Position numbers and translations under genes: made by a program. A stretch of DNA of 41,032 nucleotides, taken from positions 2,609,060 through 2,650,091 of the forward strand of contig CP070713.1 in the NCBI GenBank assembly GCA_020351445.1, read 5' to 3'. The notes under the pieces are model-generated. The model was not told the origin of the DNA. It saw nothing but the letters and a program-made list of their open reading frames with translations, and made no database searches. This DNA comes from Myxococcales bacterium. GTDB taxonomy: Bacteria > Myxococcota_A > Polyangia > Polyangiales > Houyiibacteriaceae. This document shows positions 33,272 to 41,032 of the stretch, one piece after another; position 1 is the stretch's first letter; every line of letters begins with the position of its first letter.

Positions 33272-36200
33272 GCGCTGTCGCCCCAGAGCTGGTTTCTCTG
33301 GATGCTCCGACGCTCGTGGAAGCTAGCGCCGGTACGGGAAAGACGTACACGATCACCACGTACTTCGTTCGCGCGATCCTCGAACGCGGGCTCATGCCGG
33401 AACAGATTCTGGTGGTCACTTACACCAAGGCCGCCACCGCCGAGCTACGCGTACGCTCGCGGAAGCGAATCCTGCAGGCGATCGCGCTTCTGGACGATCC
33501 CTCAGAGGAACCGGACGCGTTGCACGAGGTCGTTTCCAAAGCAGTAGCACGTTTGGGCCGGCACGGGGCGGAGGACCGGCTGAGAAACGCGCTCTCACAG
33601 ATGGACCAGGCGTCAATCATGACGATTCACGGTTTCTGCCAACGCCTGCTTCAGGACCACCCGCTATTGTTCGGGATCGATTTCGACTTTGAAGTCGCAC
33701 AAGACGTCGCATCGATGTACTCCGAGCTCGCGGTCGACTTCTGGGCAACCGATCTCTACGATAAACCAGACTGGCTGCTCCGCACGCTCGATGCAAAGAA
33801 CGTCGGGACCGACCATCTTGCCAAGCTCGCCAACGTGGCGATGATGCCAGGCACCGAAATCATCGGACCTCAGTCCCGCAACGCGAGCGAGGAGGCAGTG
33901 GGCAAGTGGTTGGTTTTGCGGCGCGAAGCGGCAAAGCTATGGGCGGCGGAGCGCGAAACGATCTGCGAGATCCTGTTGACCTACCAGGGCCTCAACAAGC
34001 GTTCCTACAACCCCAAAACCCTGAACAGGACTTGGCGACCCGATCTCGATGACTTCTTCTCCGAGGCCGGCTTCCGGTCCCTGCCTGAGTTCTTTTGCAA
34101 GCTCGCCCAAGGCCGAATGGTGATGAAGCGAGGGTTCGAAGAGCCGAGGCATCGGTTTTTCGAGGCGTGCGCGCTCCTGTCTGATGCGGACGAAGCGCTT
34201 GCGCCAGCGCTTAACCATGCGGTGTTCGCGTTCCAGCAGCGCTTTCTCGATTTCGCCCGGAGCCGGACCTGGAGGCGCCGCGAAGAGGCGGCCGTTCTCA
34301 CGTATGACGATTTGTTAACCACGGTGTATGCACCCTTCGATCCTTCACGAGCGAGCGCGTCGCCGTTCGACCGGGATTTGATCGCGCGAACGATATTGAA
34401 CGAGCACCCGCTTGCCCTCGTCGACGAGTTCCAGGATACCGACTCGGTCCAATACGGAATTTTTCACGCGATCTACGGAGACGGTTCGGCGGTCTACGTG
34501 GGGGATCCCAAACAAGCGATCTACGCGTTTCGAGGAGCAGACGTATTCTCCTACATCGGCGCAGCGGCCGACGTCGGTGAGCGCAAGCACAGTTTGAAAA
34601 CCAATCGACGATCCGATCCAGGGGTCGTCCGCGCAGTGAATGCGCTTTTCTCGTCGAGGAAGCCAGCGTTCATCCTGGAGGACATTGGCTTCGAACCCGC
34701 GGTAGCTCACGAGAAGAAGAACCGCTCCAGCTTCGACCCATCCATGGAGGTGGTCTTCCTGGGGGAGCGCGAGCTGCAAGGCCCGATCGCGCAGGCGGTG
34801 GCCCCCATCGTGGCCAACGAAATCGCACATCTCCTCCGTTCCGACGCAAAAATCGAAAAACGCCCGGTAGAAGCTGGCGACGTCGCGGTGTTGTGCCGCA
34901 GCAACAACCAAGCCATCGAGGTGACCAAAGCCCTACGCGCGCGGGGTATTGCAGCGTCGCTCGACGGGGATGCGAGCGTGCTGAACACGGACATCGCTTC
35001 CGACCTACGGGCGGTGCTCGAGGCCACCTTGATGCCAGGCGATTCCCGAGCGGTCCGCCGCGCCCTTCTCACATCGCTCCTCGGTATCTCCCCATACGAG
35101 CTTGCCACCATCAGCGACGAGATGTGGTCCGAGTGGATGTCACGATTTCGAGATTGGAACGAAACCTGGCACAGCCAAGGCGTGCTGCGTTTCCTCGAGG
35201 ACATGCTTCGCAGCACTGGTGCGGAGATCAGAATCGCCAGCCAGCCGACGGCGCGCCGGCAACTGACCGACCTCATTCATATCGAAGAGCTCTTGCTTCG
35301 GGGGGAACGTGAACGGCGGCGCGATCCGATTGCGCTGATGCAGTGGTTCCGACGTTTGGACGAGGGCACGCCGGACCAAGGCGCCGTTGCCTCCGAAGAT
35401 CTCCAGCAACGACCCGATGCGCAATCGGGCGCCGTCCGCATCTCCACGATCCACAAGAGCAAAGGGCTCGAGTACGGCATCGTCTATTGTCCCTTCACGT
35501 GGAACGACGCGAGCCTTTGGAAGTTCGACAAGGTTGCGGTGAAGTTCCACGACGAGCATGGAAACGTCAAAATCGACCTCGGCTCCGCGGATCGAGACGC
35601 CCACCTGCAGGCAAGCGAGCAGGAAGCGCTTTCCGAAGCGCTACGACTGCTCTACGTGGCGGTGACGAGGGCGAAGTATCGCTGCACACTTTTCTGGGGC
35701 CCTGGGTCGAATTGGAAGAGTTCGGCACTCGGCTATCTCCTCCATGGTTCCGAAGCACTGGGCAAGCTCGACCAAGAGGAGATGCGCAAGGACGTCGTCG
35801 CCCTGGCCACCGCCTCGTCGGGAGCGATCGGCTGCCGGTCATCGCATGGCGAGCAGGCAGCTCCACCTGAGCACGAGCCTTCGGCGGCTGTGCTTATGGC
35901 GCGGGCGCAAACCCGACGATTCGGACACGCACCACGGATCGCGAGCTTCACGAGCCTCACGGGGCACGATGAGAAGACGCCGGGTCCTCGGGGTATGGCT
36001 GCGCTCGCCGATTCGGAGTCCGCTCTCTTTACAGACTTGCCCGGCGGTGTGCGCACCGGCTTGTTGCTTCATTCCATTCTGGAGCATGCCAACTTTCAGA
36101 AGCTCGACGGCGATGAGACCAAGCGGCTGATCGAACGACAGCTGCGGGGCTTTGGCTTCGATGCGTCGTTGGCGCCGACGGTCCAACGAGACCTCCAATC

Positions 36201-36765
36201 GGTGGCCGCGACCCCCCTCACCGGCGAACCAGGTGCGCCCCGACTAGTCGACCTGTCGCCAAACCAACAGCTGCGGGAGCTCGAGTTCACCCTTTGCGTC
36301 GACCGGCCCAGTCTCACGGATCTCGCCAACCTCATGAAGCGGTACGGCGCGCCGGCGGCCGCTCCTCACTACTACGAACGCCTCACCGAAGCCAGCTCGA
36401 CCGCGTTGCAGCGGTTCCTGCGCGGTTACATCGACTTGATGTTCGAGTGGCAGGGCCGATGGTACGTTGCAGACTACAAATCCAACACCCTCCCTGCGTA
36501 CACGCCGAACACCGTCAACGAAGCGGTCCAACGCGAGCACTACGTGCTCCAGGCGCAGCTCTACACCGCCGCGGCACAGCGCTACCTCAAACAACGAGTC
36601 AGCGGCTACGACCCTCGGACCCACTGGGGTGGTTCGCTGTTCCTATTCTTGCGTGGAATGCAAGGCCCGGACCGCGCGGGCTCGAGCGTCTTCTTCGATC
36701 GTCAGCCTGCCGAGCTCCTGAGCGCGGTCGATTCCTGGTTAGGAGGGGGCAATGAGCCTCGCTGA
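33268..36765 (+). CDS. recB: Exodeoxyribonuclease V subunit beta (helicase-nuclease)
   Basis: This 1165-aa RecB is a 3'-5' SF1 helicase with a C-terminal nuclease that processes DNA double-strand ends and loads RecA after Chi. Helicase motifs are motif I ASAGTGKTYTI (Lys25), motif II VDEFQDTDS, motif III VGDPKQAIYAFRGAD, motif V STIHKSKGLEYG and motif VI LLYVAVTRAK. The nuclease site is complete: His935 (LLLHSILEH), Asp1056 (YIDLMFEW), Asp1069 and Lys1071 (ADYKSN), with the same 13- and 2-residue spacing as in E. coli. It should therefore be an active nuclease. It starts inside the recC stop (ATGA) and overlaps recD by 14 bp. Confidence 0.97.
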   Translation: MSAVAPELVSLDAPTLVEASAGTGKTYTITTYFVRAILERGLMPEQILVVTYTKAATAELRVRSRKRILQAIALLDDPSEEPDALHEVVSKAVARLGRHGAEDRLRNALSQMDQASIMTIHGFCQRLLQDHPLLFGIDFDFEVAQDVASMYSELAVDFWATDLYDKPDWLLRTLDAKNVGTDHLAKLANVAMMPGTEIIGPQSRNASEEAVGKWLVLRREAAKLWAAERETICEILLTYQGLNKRSYNPKTLNRTWRPDLDDFFSEAGFRSLPEFFCKLAQGRMVMKRGFEEPRHRFFEACALLSDADEALAPALNHAVFAFQQRFLDFARSRTWRRREEAAVLTYDDLLTTVYAPFDPSRASASPFDRDLIARTILNEHPLALVDEFQDTDSVQYGIFHAIYGDGSAVYVGDPKQAIYAFRGADVFSYIGAAADVGERKHSLKTNRRSDPGVVRAVNALFSSRKPAFILEDIGFEPAVAHEKKNRSSFDPSMEVVFLGERELQGPIAQAVAPIVANEIAHLLRSDAKIEKRPVEAGDVAVLCRSNNQAIEVTKALRARGIAASLDGDASVLNTDIASDLRAVLEATLMPGDSRAVRRALLTSLLGISPYELATISDEMWSEWMSRFRDWNETWHSQGVLRFLEDMLRSTGAEIRIASQPTARRQLTDLIHIEELLLRGERERRRDPIALMQWFRRLDEGTPDQGAVASEDLQQRPDAQSGAVRISTIHKSKGLEYGIVYCPFTWNDASLWKFDKVAVKFHDEHGNVKIDLGSADRDAHLQASEQEALSEALRLLYVAVTRAKYRCTLFWGPGSNWKSSALGYLLHGSEALGKLDQEEMRKDVVALATASSGAIGCRSSHGEQAAPPEHEPSAAVLMARAQTRRFGHAPRIASFTSLTGHDEKTPGPRGMAALADSESALFTDLPGGVRTGLLLHSILEHANFQKLDGDETKRLIERQLRGFGFDASLAPTVQRDLQSVAATPLTGEPGAPRLVDLSPNQQLRELEFTLCVDRPSLTDLANLMKRYGAPAAAPHYYERLTEASSTALQRFLRGYIDLMFEWQGRWYVADYKSNTLPAYTPNTVNEAVQREHYVLQAQLYTAAAQRYLKQRVSGYDPRTHWGGSLFLFLRGMQGPDRAGSSVFFDRQPAELLSAVDSWLGGGNEPR

Positions 36766-38458
36766 CCTTCGCGAACGGGGCCTCATCGACCTGCTCGACC
36801 TTGAGCTCGCGCGCGCCCTCGGCCGCATGACCGGCTCCCCGAACCCCGACGTCGAGCTGGCGATCGCACTCACGAGCCGTAACGTCCGTCGGGGCCACAC
36901 CTGCTTTCCTGTCGGGATGTCGGCCGCAGACATCTGGCCCCGCGACGCGGTGCCCCCGGACGCGCTACCTGACACAGAGCACTGGAAAGACGCACTGACG
37001 AACAGCCGACTTACGCAGGAAGGGCCACTGGTGCTGGATTCCGTCGGCCGCCTCTACCTCCGACGCTATTGGCAGCTCGAGCAGGACATCGCAGAAGAGC
37101 TTGCAGCGCGATCCGCCATTCCTCCCGCGATCACAGGCGATCTTGATGCTTCGCTCGGTCGGTTGTTTCCGGGAGCTCCTGACTCCCCGCAACGCCGCGC
37201 TGCGCACAATGCGCTGAACCATCGCGTCTCCCTCCTTTGCGGTGGGCCGGGCACGGGCAAGACGACAACCGTAGCAGCGATTGCGGCGCTCATCATCGAA
37301 GCAAGGCTGCTCGAGACGGGAACCTTACCTCGAGTGGCGTTGCTCGCCCCGACTGGCAAGTCTGCCGCGCGATTGGGGGAAGCGGTGCGCGAAGCGAAGA
37401 GCCGAATTCAAGCCTCGGCCGAGGTACTCGAACAGATCCCGGAGCAGGCCATGACCATGCACCGCGCGCTCGGGATGCAACGAGAAGGCATGCGCTTTCG
37501 GCGCAACGCCGACTTTCCGCTCGAAGCCGATGTAGTCGTCGTCGATGAAGCCTCTATGATCGACCTCGGCCTGATGCGACAGTTGCTGCACGCCACATCA
37601 CGCGAAGCCACACTTCTTATCGTTGGCGACCCCGATCAGCTCACGTCCGTCGAAGCGGGCTCGGTTCTTCGCGACCTGGTCAGCGCCAGCACGGAGACTT
37701 GGTGGCACGGGCGAGTCTCCCACTTGAGCAAGACCTATCGATACGACGAGAGACAAGCTCTCGGTCAGCTGGTTGCGGCAATCCGAAACGGCGAAGCGGC
37801 GACGGTCGCGGCCTTGCTCGAAGATGAAGAGGCCGATGATGTCGCCTGGGTGTCGCTCGAAGGCTTGCAGCCTGAGCTCGATCGTGCGGCCAAGCACTGG
37901 TGCAACGTGCTGCGCACGCGCAAGCCAGAGGAGCATTTCGAGCTTCGAAGCGGTTTCGTGGTGCTCAGCCCGTTCCGAAGAGGCCCGGTTGGCACTCGGC
38001 AGCTCAGCGCGGCGATTCGGGATAGGTTGCTAGGCCTGGACGGCAGTGCACTAGATACGACGCCGATCATCATCGAGGAGAACAGTCACGAGCTTCGCGT
38101 GTACAACGGAGATTTCGCCATGTTGGTCGACGGCGAGCCACGCACTGCCGTGGTGCAGAGCGATCCGGGGGAGCCTCGCCGGATCGCCGAAGCGAGGCTA
38201 CCGCGGTTCTCCGATGCGTTCGCGCTGAGCGTCCACAAAGCTCAGGGTTCGGAGTTCGACGAAGTGCTGATCGTTCTTCCGGAGCAAGACGCGCCGATGT
38301 TGACCCGCGAGCTTCTGTACACGGCCGTGAGCCGCGCTCGGAAACGCGTACGACTCGTTGGCCCCCAAAGCACCGTCGCGGCGGCCCTCGCACGACGCGC
38401 GCAGCGTCACTCCGGACTGCAAGACGCGATCAAGAACGCGATCAGAAACCCGAGCTAG
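36752..38458 (+). CDS. recD: Exodeoxyribonuclease V subunit alpha (5'-3' helicase)
   Basis: This 568-aa RecD is the fast 5'-3' motor of RecBCD. Motifs are Walker A GGPGTGKTTTV (Lys170), Walker B VVVDEASMIDLGLM, motif III VGDPDQLTSVEAGSVLRDL, HLSKTYRY, and the late SVHKAQGSEFDEVLIVLP and LLYTAVSRARKRV. The N-terminal domain (about 1-120) contacts RecC. Length is close to E. coli RecD (608 aa), and lacking the longer N-terminal extension of RecD2 it is the RecBCD-bound type. ATG 36752 lies within recB, preceded by GGAGG a few bases upstream. The stop codon overlaps that of the small gene on the opposite strand. Confidence 0.96.
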   Translation: MSLADLRERGLIDLLDLELARALGRMTGSPNPDVELAIALTSRNVRRGHTCFPVGMSAADIWPRDAVPPDALPDTEHWKDALTNSRLTQEGPLVLDSVGRLYLRRYWQLEQDIAEELAARSAIPPAITGDLDASLGRLFPGAPDSPQRRAAHNALNHRVSLLCGGPGTGKTTTVAAIAALIIEARLLETGTLPRVALLAPTGKSAARLGEAVREAKSRIQASAEVLEQIPEQAMTMHRALGMQREGMRFRRNADFPLEADVVVVDEASMIDLGLMRQLLHATSREATLLIVGDPDQLTSVEAGSVLRDLVSASTETWWHGRVSHLSKTYRYDERQALGQLVAAIRNGEAATVAALLEDEEADDVAWVSLEGLQPELDRAAKHWCNVLRTRKPEEHFELRSGFVVLSPFRRGPVGTRQLSAAIRDRLLGLDGSALDTTPIIIEENSHELRVYNGDFAMLVDGEPRTAVVQSDPGEPRRIAEARLPRFSDAFALSVHKAQGSEFDEVLIVLPEQDAPMLTRELLYTAVSRARKRVRLVGPQSTVAAALARRAQRHSGLQDAIKNAIRNPS

Positions 38459-38634
38459 GCAGCCTGAGGCGGCCAGGGTCGGCGAATCTTGCCCGCCACC
38501 TGGGCGGCTGTCTCATCATCGATCGGTTGCGTCGGGTCCTTGCCGAGCTGTTTCAGGATCACCTTGCAGTGAGCCGGATTCCAGTTGAGAAGCTTCGCGA
38601 GCTCCCTGAGTTCGTAAGTCTCGGTAACAACCAT
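38455..38634 (-). CDS. Small 59-aa protein, IF2-N/winged-helix-like
   Basis: This short gene is missed by a 60-codon cut-off. The protein begins MVVTETYELRELAKLLNWNP and continues with a CKVILKQLGKDPTQPIDDET segment before a Pro-rich end. The YELxELAKxLxxxxxxxxxxLKxLG layout resembles the small helical IF2 N-terminal domain, used for protein or RNA contacts. This is a pattern match only. Support for a real gene is as follows: GGAAG lies about 6-8 nt before the ATG, and a sigma70-like promoter (38661-38689) sits in the short AT-rich gap behind it. Codon use also looks normal. Its stop overlaps the recD stop by 4 bp tail-to-tail. No function is assigned. Confidence 0.7.
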   Translation of the reverse strand: MVVTETYELRELAKLLNWNPAHCKVILKQLGKDPTQPIDDETAAQVAGKIRRPWPPQAA

Positions 38635-38660
38635 GGTGCGCTTCCTTTACTAACCGTAAA

Positions 38661-38689
38661 TTTATAGCGCAAAACCGCGGCGAGTCCAA
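38661..38689 (-). promoter_or_regulatory. Sigma70-like promoter of the 59-aa gene
   Basis: On the minus strand TTGGAC (38689-38684) and TATAAA (38666-38661) are separated by exactly 17 bp. Transcription would start near 38654, about 20 nt before the ATG at 38634, leaving room for the ribosome site only. The 58-bp gap (38635-38692) is strikingly AT-rich against its neighbours. Confidence 0.6.
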
Positions 38690-38692
38690 GCC

Positions 38693-39049
38693 TTATTTGC
38701 CATTCAGTAAATAAGCCACAACTCCGAGCAAACTCAATAATATCAGCGTGATGAGCAACCAACCTGGTCCGCGGACCCCCGGAGCGGGGCTAGAATCCGG
38801 TGGAGGCGCAATTGGCGGCCCTTCCACGGGCTGGGCGGCCAGGAATTCCTCGATGAGTCGGGTCGCCTTTTCGACCTGGTCGAGCTCTACACGAATTTCC
38901 GTTCCATGCCGCAGCCGGTCGGTGATGCCCGGGTAGGCGGTGTCGCGGTGATTGACCAGGACTGCGGCGATCCCCTCCGACTCCAAGGCTTCCTGCAGGG
39001 CCAGAGCCTGCACCTCGTCGTCGGTCTCGTAGACGTTTCGTGTCTCCAT
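38693..39049 (-). CDS. DUF2007-type small membrane protein
   Basis: This 118-aa protein has an N-terminal domain of about 70 residues of the putative signal-transducing DUF2007 kind (VYETDDEVQALALQEALESE, GIAAVLVN, TEIRVELDQVEKATRLIEEF). This is an alpha/beta ferredoxin-like fold whose role is not known. A Pro-rich linker follows, then one C-terminal membrane helix (WLLITLILLSLLGVVAYLL, about 96-114) with a tiny tail, so the domain faces the cytoplasm from a tail anchor. ATG 39049 has GAGGTAG upstream, and a longer frame to 39166 runs back into the protease gene. It starts 4 bp after the M48 protease stop, so the two are co-transcribed and may form a membrane pair. Confidence 0.85.
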   Translation of the reverse strand: METRNVYETDDEVQALALQEALESEGIAAVLVNHRDTAYPGITDRLRHGTEIRVELDQVEKATRLIEEFLAAQPVEGPPIAPPPDSSPAPGVRGPGWLLITLILLSLLGVVAYLLNGK

Positions 39050-39053
39050 GCTG

Positions 39054-41006
39054 CTACCTCGATTGCACAAAAGGCGGCACGGGACAATCGAGCGCATCGC
39101 CGATGGCACGAATGAGCTCGGCCTCGCGATCGGTAACGTTGTCGTCAGCCATGACCGTCGCTGCACAGGCCAAGATGAGATCCCGCTTCAGTGCGGGTGC
39201 TGCCGCATCGTAGCGTTGAAGGGCGCGATCAACCGCGGCCAAGGTGCATCCGCCCGAAGGCAAGAGCACTCCTGCGGATTCCTTTAGCTGGAGGGTCTGC
39301 GCACCGTGCCGAAAGGCGTGCTCTGCTTCGTCTTCGGTCCGGCTACCTACCCGTGCCAGCGTCGCAATCAGCACGCGCGCGTCGGGTATGAGAGTACGCA
39401 GCGAGCGATACCGAACCGGCGTCGGACCAGCGCCTTCGAAGTGCCGGGCGAGATGGCGCTGGATCATCCGGCTCAGCGTGTATTCGAACAAATCGATTCG
39501 TCGGTCGCTCTGCATCAAGACGTCGACCACTTCGGCAAAACGCCGGTACTCGTCGACCGACAAGCCGCGCAACGTTGGCATCGCCATGTCGACCAGCGCG
39601 ATCTTCTCGCCTGACGAACGGTCTCCTGCCTCCGAATGAAAGCGAAGCGCCAGGTCGGCAGTCTGCGGATCGGTCAGTTCGGCCAGACGTAGCAGCTCGG
39701 TCCCACGTAGCACCTCGTCGTGCGCGAGCAGGAGGCCAAACACCATCGCCTGCGCCATCGGCGCTTGGTGAACGGCATGGATCCAGAGCTCGGGCAGCGC
39801 CGCATGAAGAGAGCGCGCAAACGTGATCTGCTCTGGACGAGGGCTCCCGATGTGTTGGATGGCTTGGCTCACCGCTTCTTCGGTCGGGGCTTCGGCAAAG
39901 GCGTTCAGCTCGTCCGGGGGCGCATCGGGCGGCGTGCTCATCCCGTCGGCGATCTCGGGCAGGGCCACCTCGGTGAACTCGCCGTCCCACTGGGGCTCCA
40001 GCTTGCGAATGCGATCCCCCAAGCGGGGATGCGTGCGGAAGACCCCGGTGAACAACCGCAAACGACGAATCGCATCCGAAAAAAAGATGTGGCTCGCTTC
40101 GTCGGCCTTTGGAGTGTCGAGGTACGAGTGAGGCGTCGCGCCGCCGATCTTCTTGAGGGCACCGACCAGGCCGTCGGTGTCGCGCGTGAACTGCACCGCC
40201 GATGCATCGGCGAGAAGCTCCCGCTGTCGCGAAATCGCACTCTGAATCATGCGTCCGAAGAAAACGCCAATGGAGCCTATCGCGAGCAAACCGAGGCCGA
40301 TCAGCACCACGCCGCTGCTTTCCTTCCGGCTTCTGTACATGGAGCTGCGGGTCAGAAATCGACCGATTAGAGCCACGAGAAAGATCCCGTGAAGGAGCCC
40401 GATGGCGCGAAGATTGATGCGCGAGTCTCCGTTCAGGATGTGGCTGAATTCGTGTGCGATCACGCCCTGCAGCTCGTCGCGGCGGAGCAAGTGCAGGGTC
40501 CCGTGCGTGACGCCGACGACGGCATCGCTGGTCGTGTTCCCCGCGGCAAACGCATTGATGCCGGGCTCCCGATCGAGGACATACACATCGGGAACGGGCA
40601 CGCCGGATGCAATTGCCATCTCCTCGACAACATTTAGCAGGCGGCGCTCCTCGAGCTTGGTCGAGTCAGGATCCACCTGGCGCCCCCCGAGGCTCAGGGC
40701 GACGGCGGATCCGCCGTCCCGCAGCTGCGCCACCTTGTAGAGAGACCCCAAGCCGACGACGATGACAGTGCCGCCAAGCGCGGCAAGGAACACGCCGGGG
40801 TTCCAGAAAGAGAGAGCGAGCTCGCGTACGTTGTCGTAGTCGCCAACCATGTACGCGAGCCCGGGGGCTTCATTTGCAACGGCGGTGTACAAGATCATTG
40901 CGAGGACATAGACCGCGGCGATGACGCCGACTACGGCAACCGCGAAGAGAAGCACCAACTGTAGGGTGCGCTTGCGGGCCAGAGCCTGCTCCTCGAAAAA
41001 ATCCAT
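39054..41006 (-). CDS. M48-family (HtpX-like) membrane zinc metalloprotease with large C-terminal extension
   Basis: This 650-aa integral membrane protease has membrane helices at about 14-40 and 70-90, then a cytoplasmic catalytic domain. Its HEFSH motif gives His185, Glu186 and His189, and the third zinc ligand is Glu263 in RELLADASA. Two more helices lie at about 203-217 and 232-252. Up to about residue 330 it follows HtpX, which degrades misfolded membrane proteins. HtpX is only about 290 aa, and this protein has some 300 extra cytoplasmic residues. The last 60 residues (LILACAATVMADDNVTDREA, ELIRAIGDALDCPVPPF) look like a TerB-type helical domain. ATG 41006 begins the first amphipathic segment. 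It is followed after 4 bp by the DUF2007 gene. Confidence 0.92.
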   Translation of the reverse strand: MDFFEEQALARKRTLQLVLLFAVAVVGVIAAVYVLAMILYTAVANEAPGLAYMVGDYDNVRELALSFWNPGVFLAALGGTVIVVGLGSLYKVAQLRDGGSAVALSLGGRQVDPDSTKLEERRLLNVVEEMAIASGVPVPDVYVLDREPGINAFAAGNTTSDAVVGVTHGTLHLLRRDELQGVIAHEFSHILNGDSRINLRAIGLLHGIFLVALIGRFLTRSSMYRSRKESSGVVLIGLGLLAIGSIGVFFGRMIQSAISRQRELLADASAVQFTRDTDGLVGALKKIGGATPHSYLDTPKADEASHIFFSDAIRRLRLFTGVFRTHPRLGDRIRKLEPQWDGEFTEVALPEIADGMSTPPDAPPDELNAFAEAPTEEAVSQAIQHIGSPRPEQITFARSLHAALPELWIHAVHQAPMAQAMVFGLLLAHDEVLRGTELLRLAELTDPQTADLALRFHSEAGDRSSGEKIALVDMAMPTLRGLSVDEYRRFAEVVDVLMQSDRRIDLFEYTLSRMIQRHLARHFEGAGPTPVRYRSLRTLIPDARVLIATLARVGSRTEDEAEHAFRHGAQTLQLKESAGVLLPSGGCTLAAVDRALQRYDAAAPALKRDLILACAATVMADDNVTDREAELIRAIGDALDCPVPPFVQSR

Positions 41007-41032
41007 GACCTAGAATTGAACTTTGACCGGCG

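Overview
The window looks like chromosomal DNA from a high-GC deltaproteobacterium-like organism, most plausibly Myxococcota. This is judged from the GC-rich third positions, a eukaryotic-type Ser/Thr kinase with a C-terminal membrane anchor, many lipoproteins and LysM envelope proteins, and the mix of aerobic enzymes with an oxygen-sensitive-looking activase system. No taxonomic marker such as rRNA is present, so this is inference. Coding density is very high. The largest gap is 218 bp (1572-1789), and no stretch over 300 bp lacks a gene. I see no tRNA, rRNA, CRISPR array, insertion sequence, integrase or prophage gene.

Layout: 1-1571 (+) holds the 3' part of an unrecognised protein and an O6-alkylguanine-DNA alkyltransferase. 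1790-8466 (-) holds an Lrp/AsnC regulator followed by the two glutamate synthase subunits, ending at an intrinsic terminator buried in the 3' end of the alkyltransferase gene. 8579-12036 is an envelope block: a tail-anchored kinase, a trypsin-like lipoprotein protease and a LysM/MepA-like murein endopeptidase. 12020-15045 (-) holds a DUF255/thioredoxin-fold lipoprotein coupled to an RdgB/HAM1 nucleotide pyrophosphatase. 15212-17167 (+) holds an unknown protein and a dipeptide epimerase of murein recycling. 17141-19131 (-) holds an alpha/beta hydrolase coupled to an unknown protein. 19224-21478 holds a flavin reductase, a histidine phosphatase and a di-haem cytochrome c peroxidase lipoprotein.

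21552-27058 (-) is the most unusual part: a two-gene operon with a tandem 2-hydroxyacyl-CoA-dehydratase-activase ATPase fused to a DUF2229-type domain, and a separate partner of the dehydratase-related kind. Both are rich in conserved cysteines and their substrate is unknown. Divergent from it, 27208-38458 (+) is an 11-kb co-directional run: carboxy(nor)spermidine dehydrogenase and decarboxylase (polyamine synthesis), a SRPBCC protein, then recC-recB-recD. It meets tail-to-tail a 59-aa gene with its own sigma70-like promoter. The window closes with a DUF2007 membrane protein coupled to an M48 (HtpX-like) membrane protease.

Two structural themes stand out. First, five of the seven convergent gene pairs overlap in their coding ends. 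The other two gaps hold a terminator or a palindrome. Second, a palindromic repeat with a GGGGACNGTCCCC core occurs twice, and each copy supplies the TAA stop codon of the minus-strand gene it abuts.
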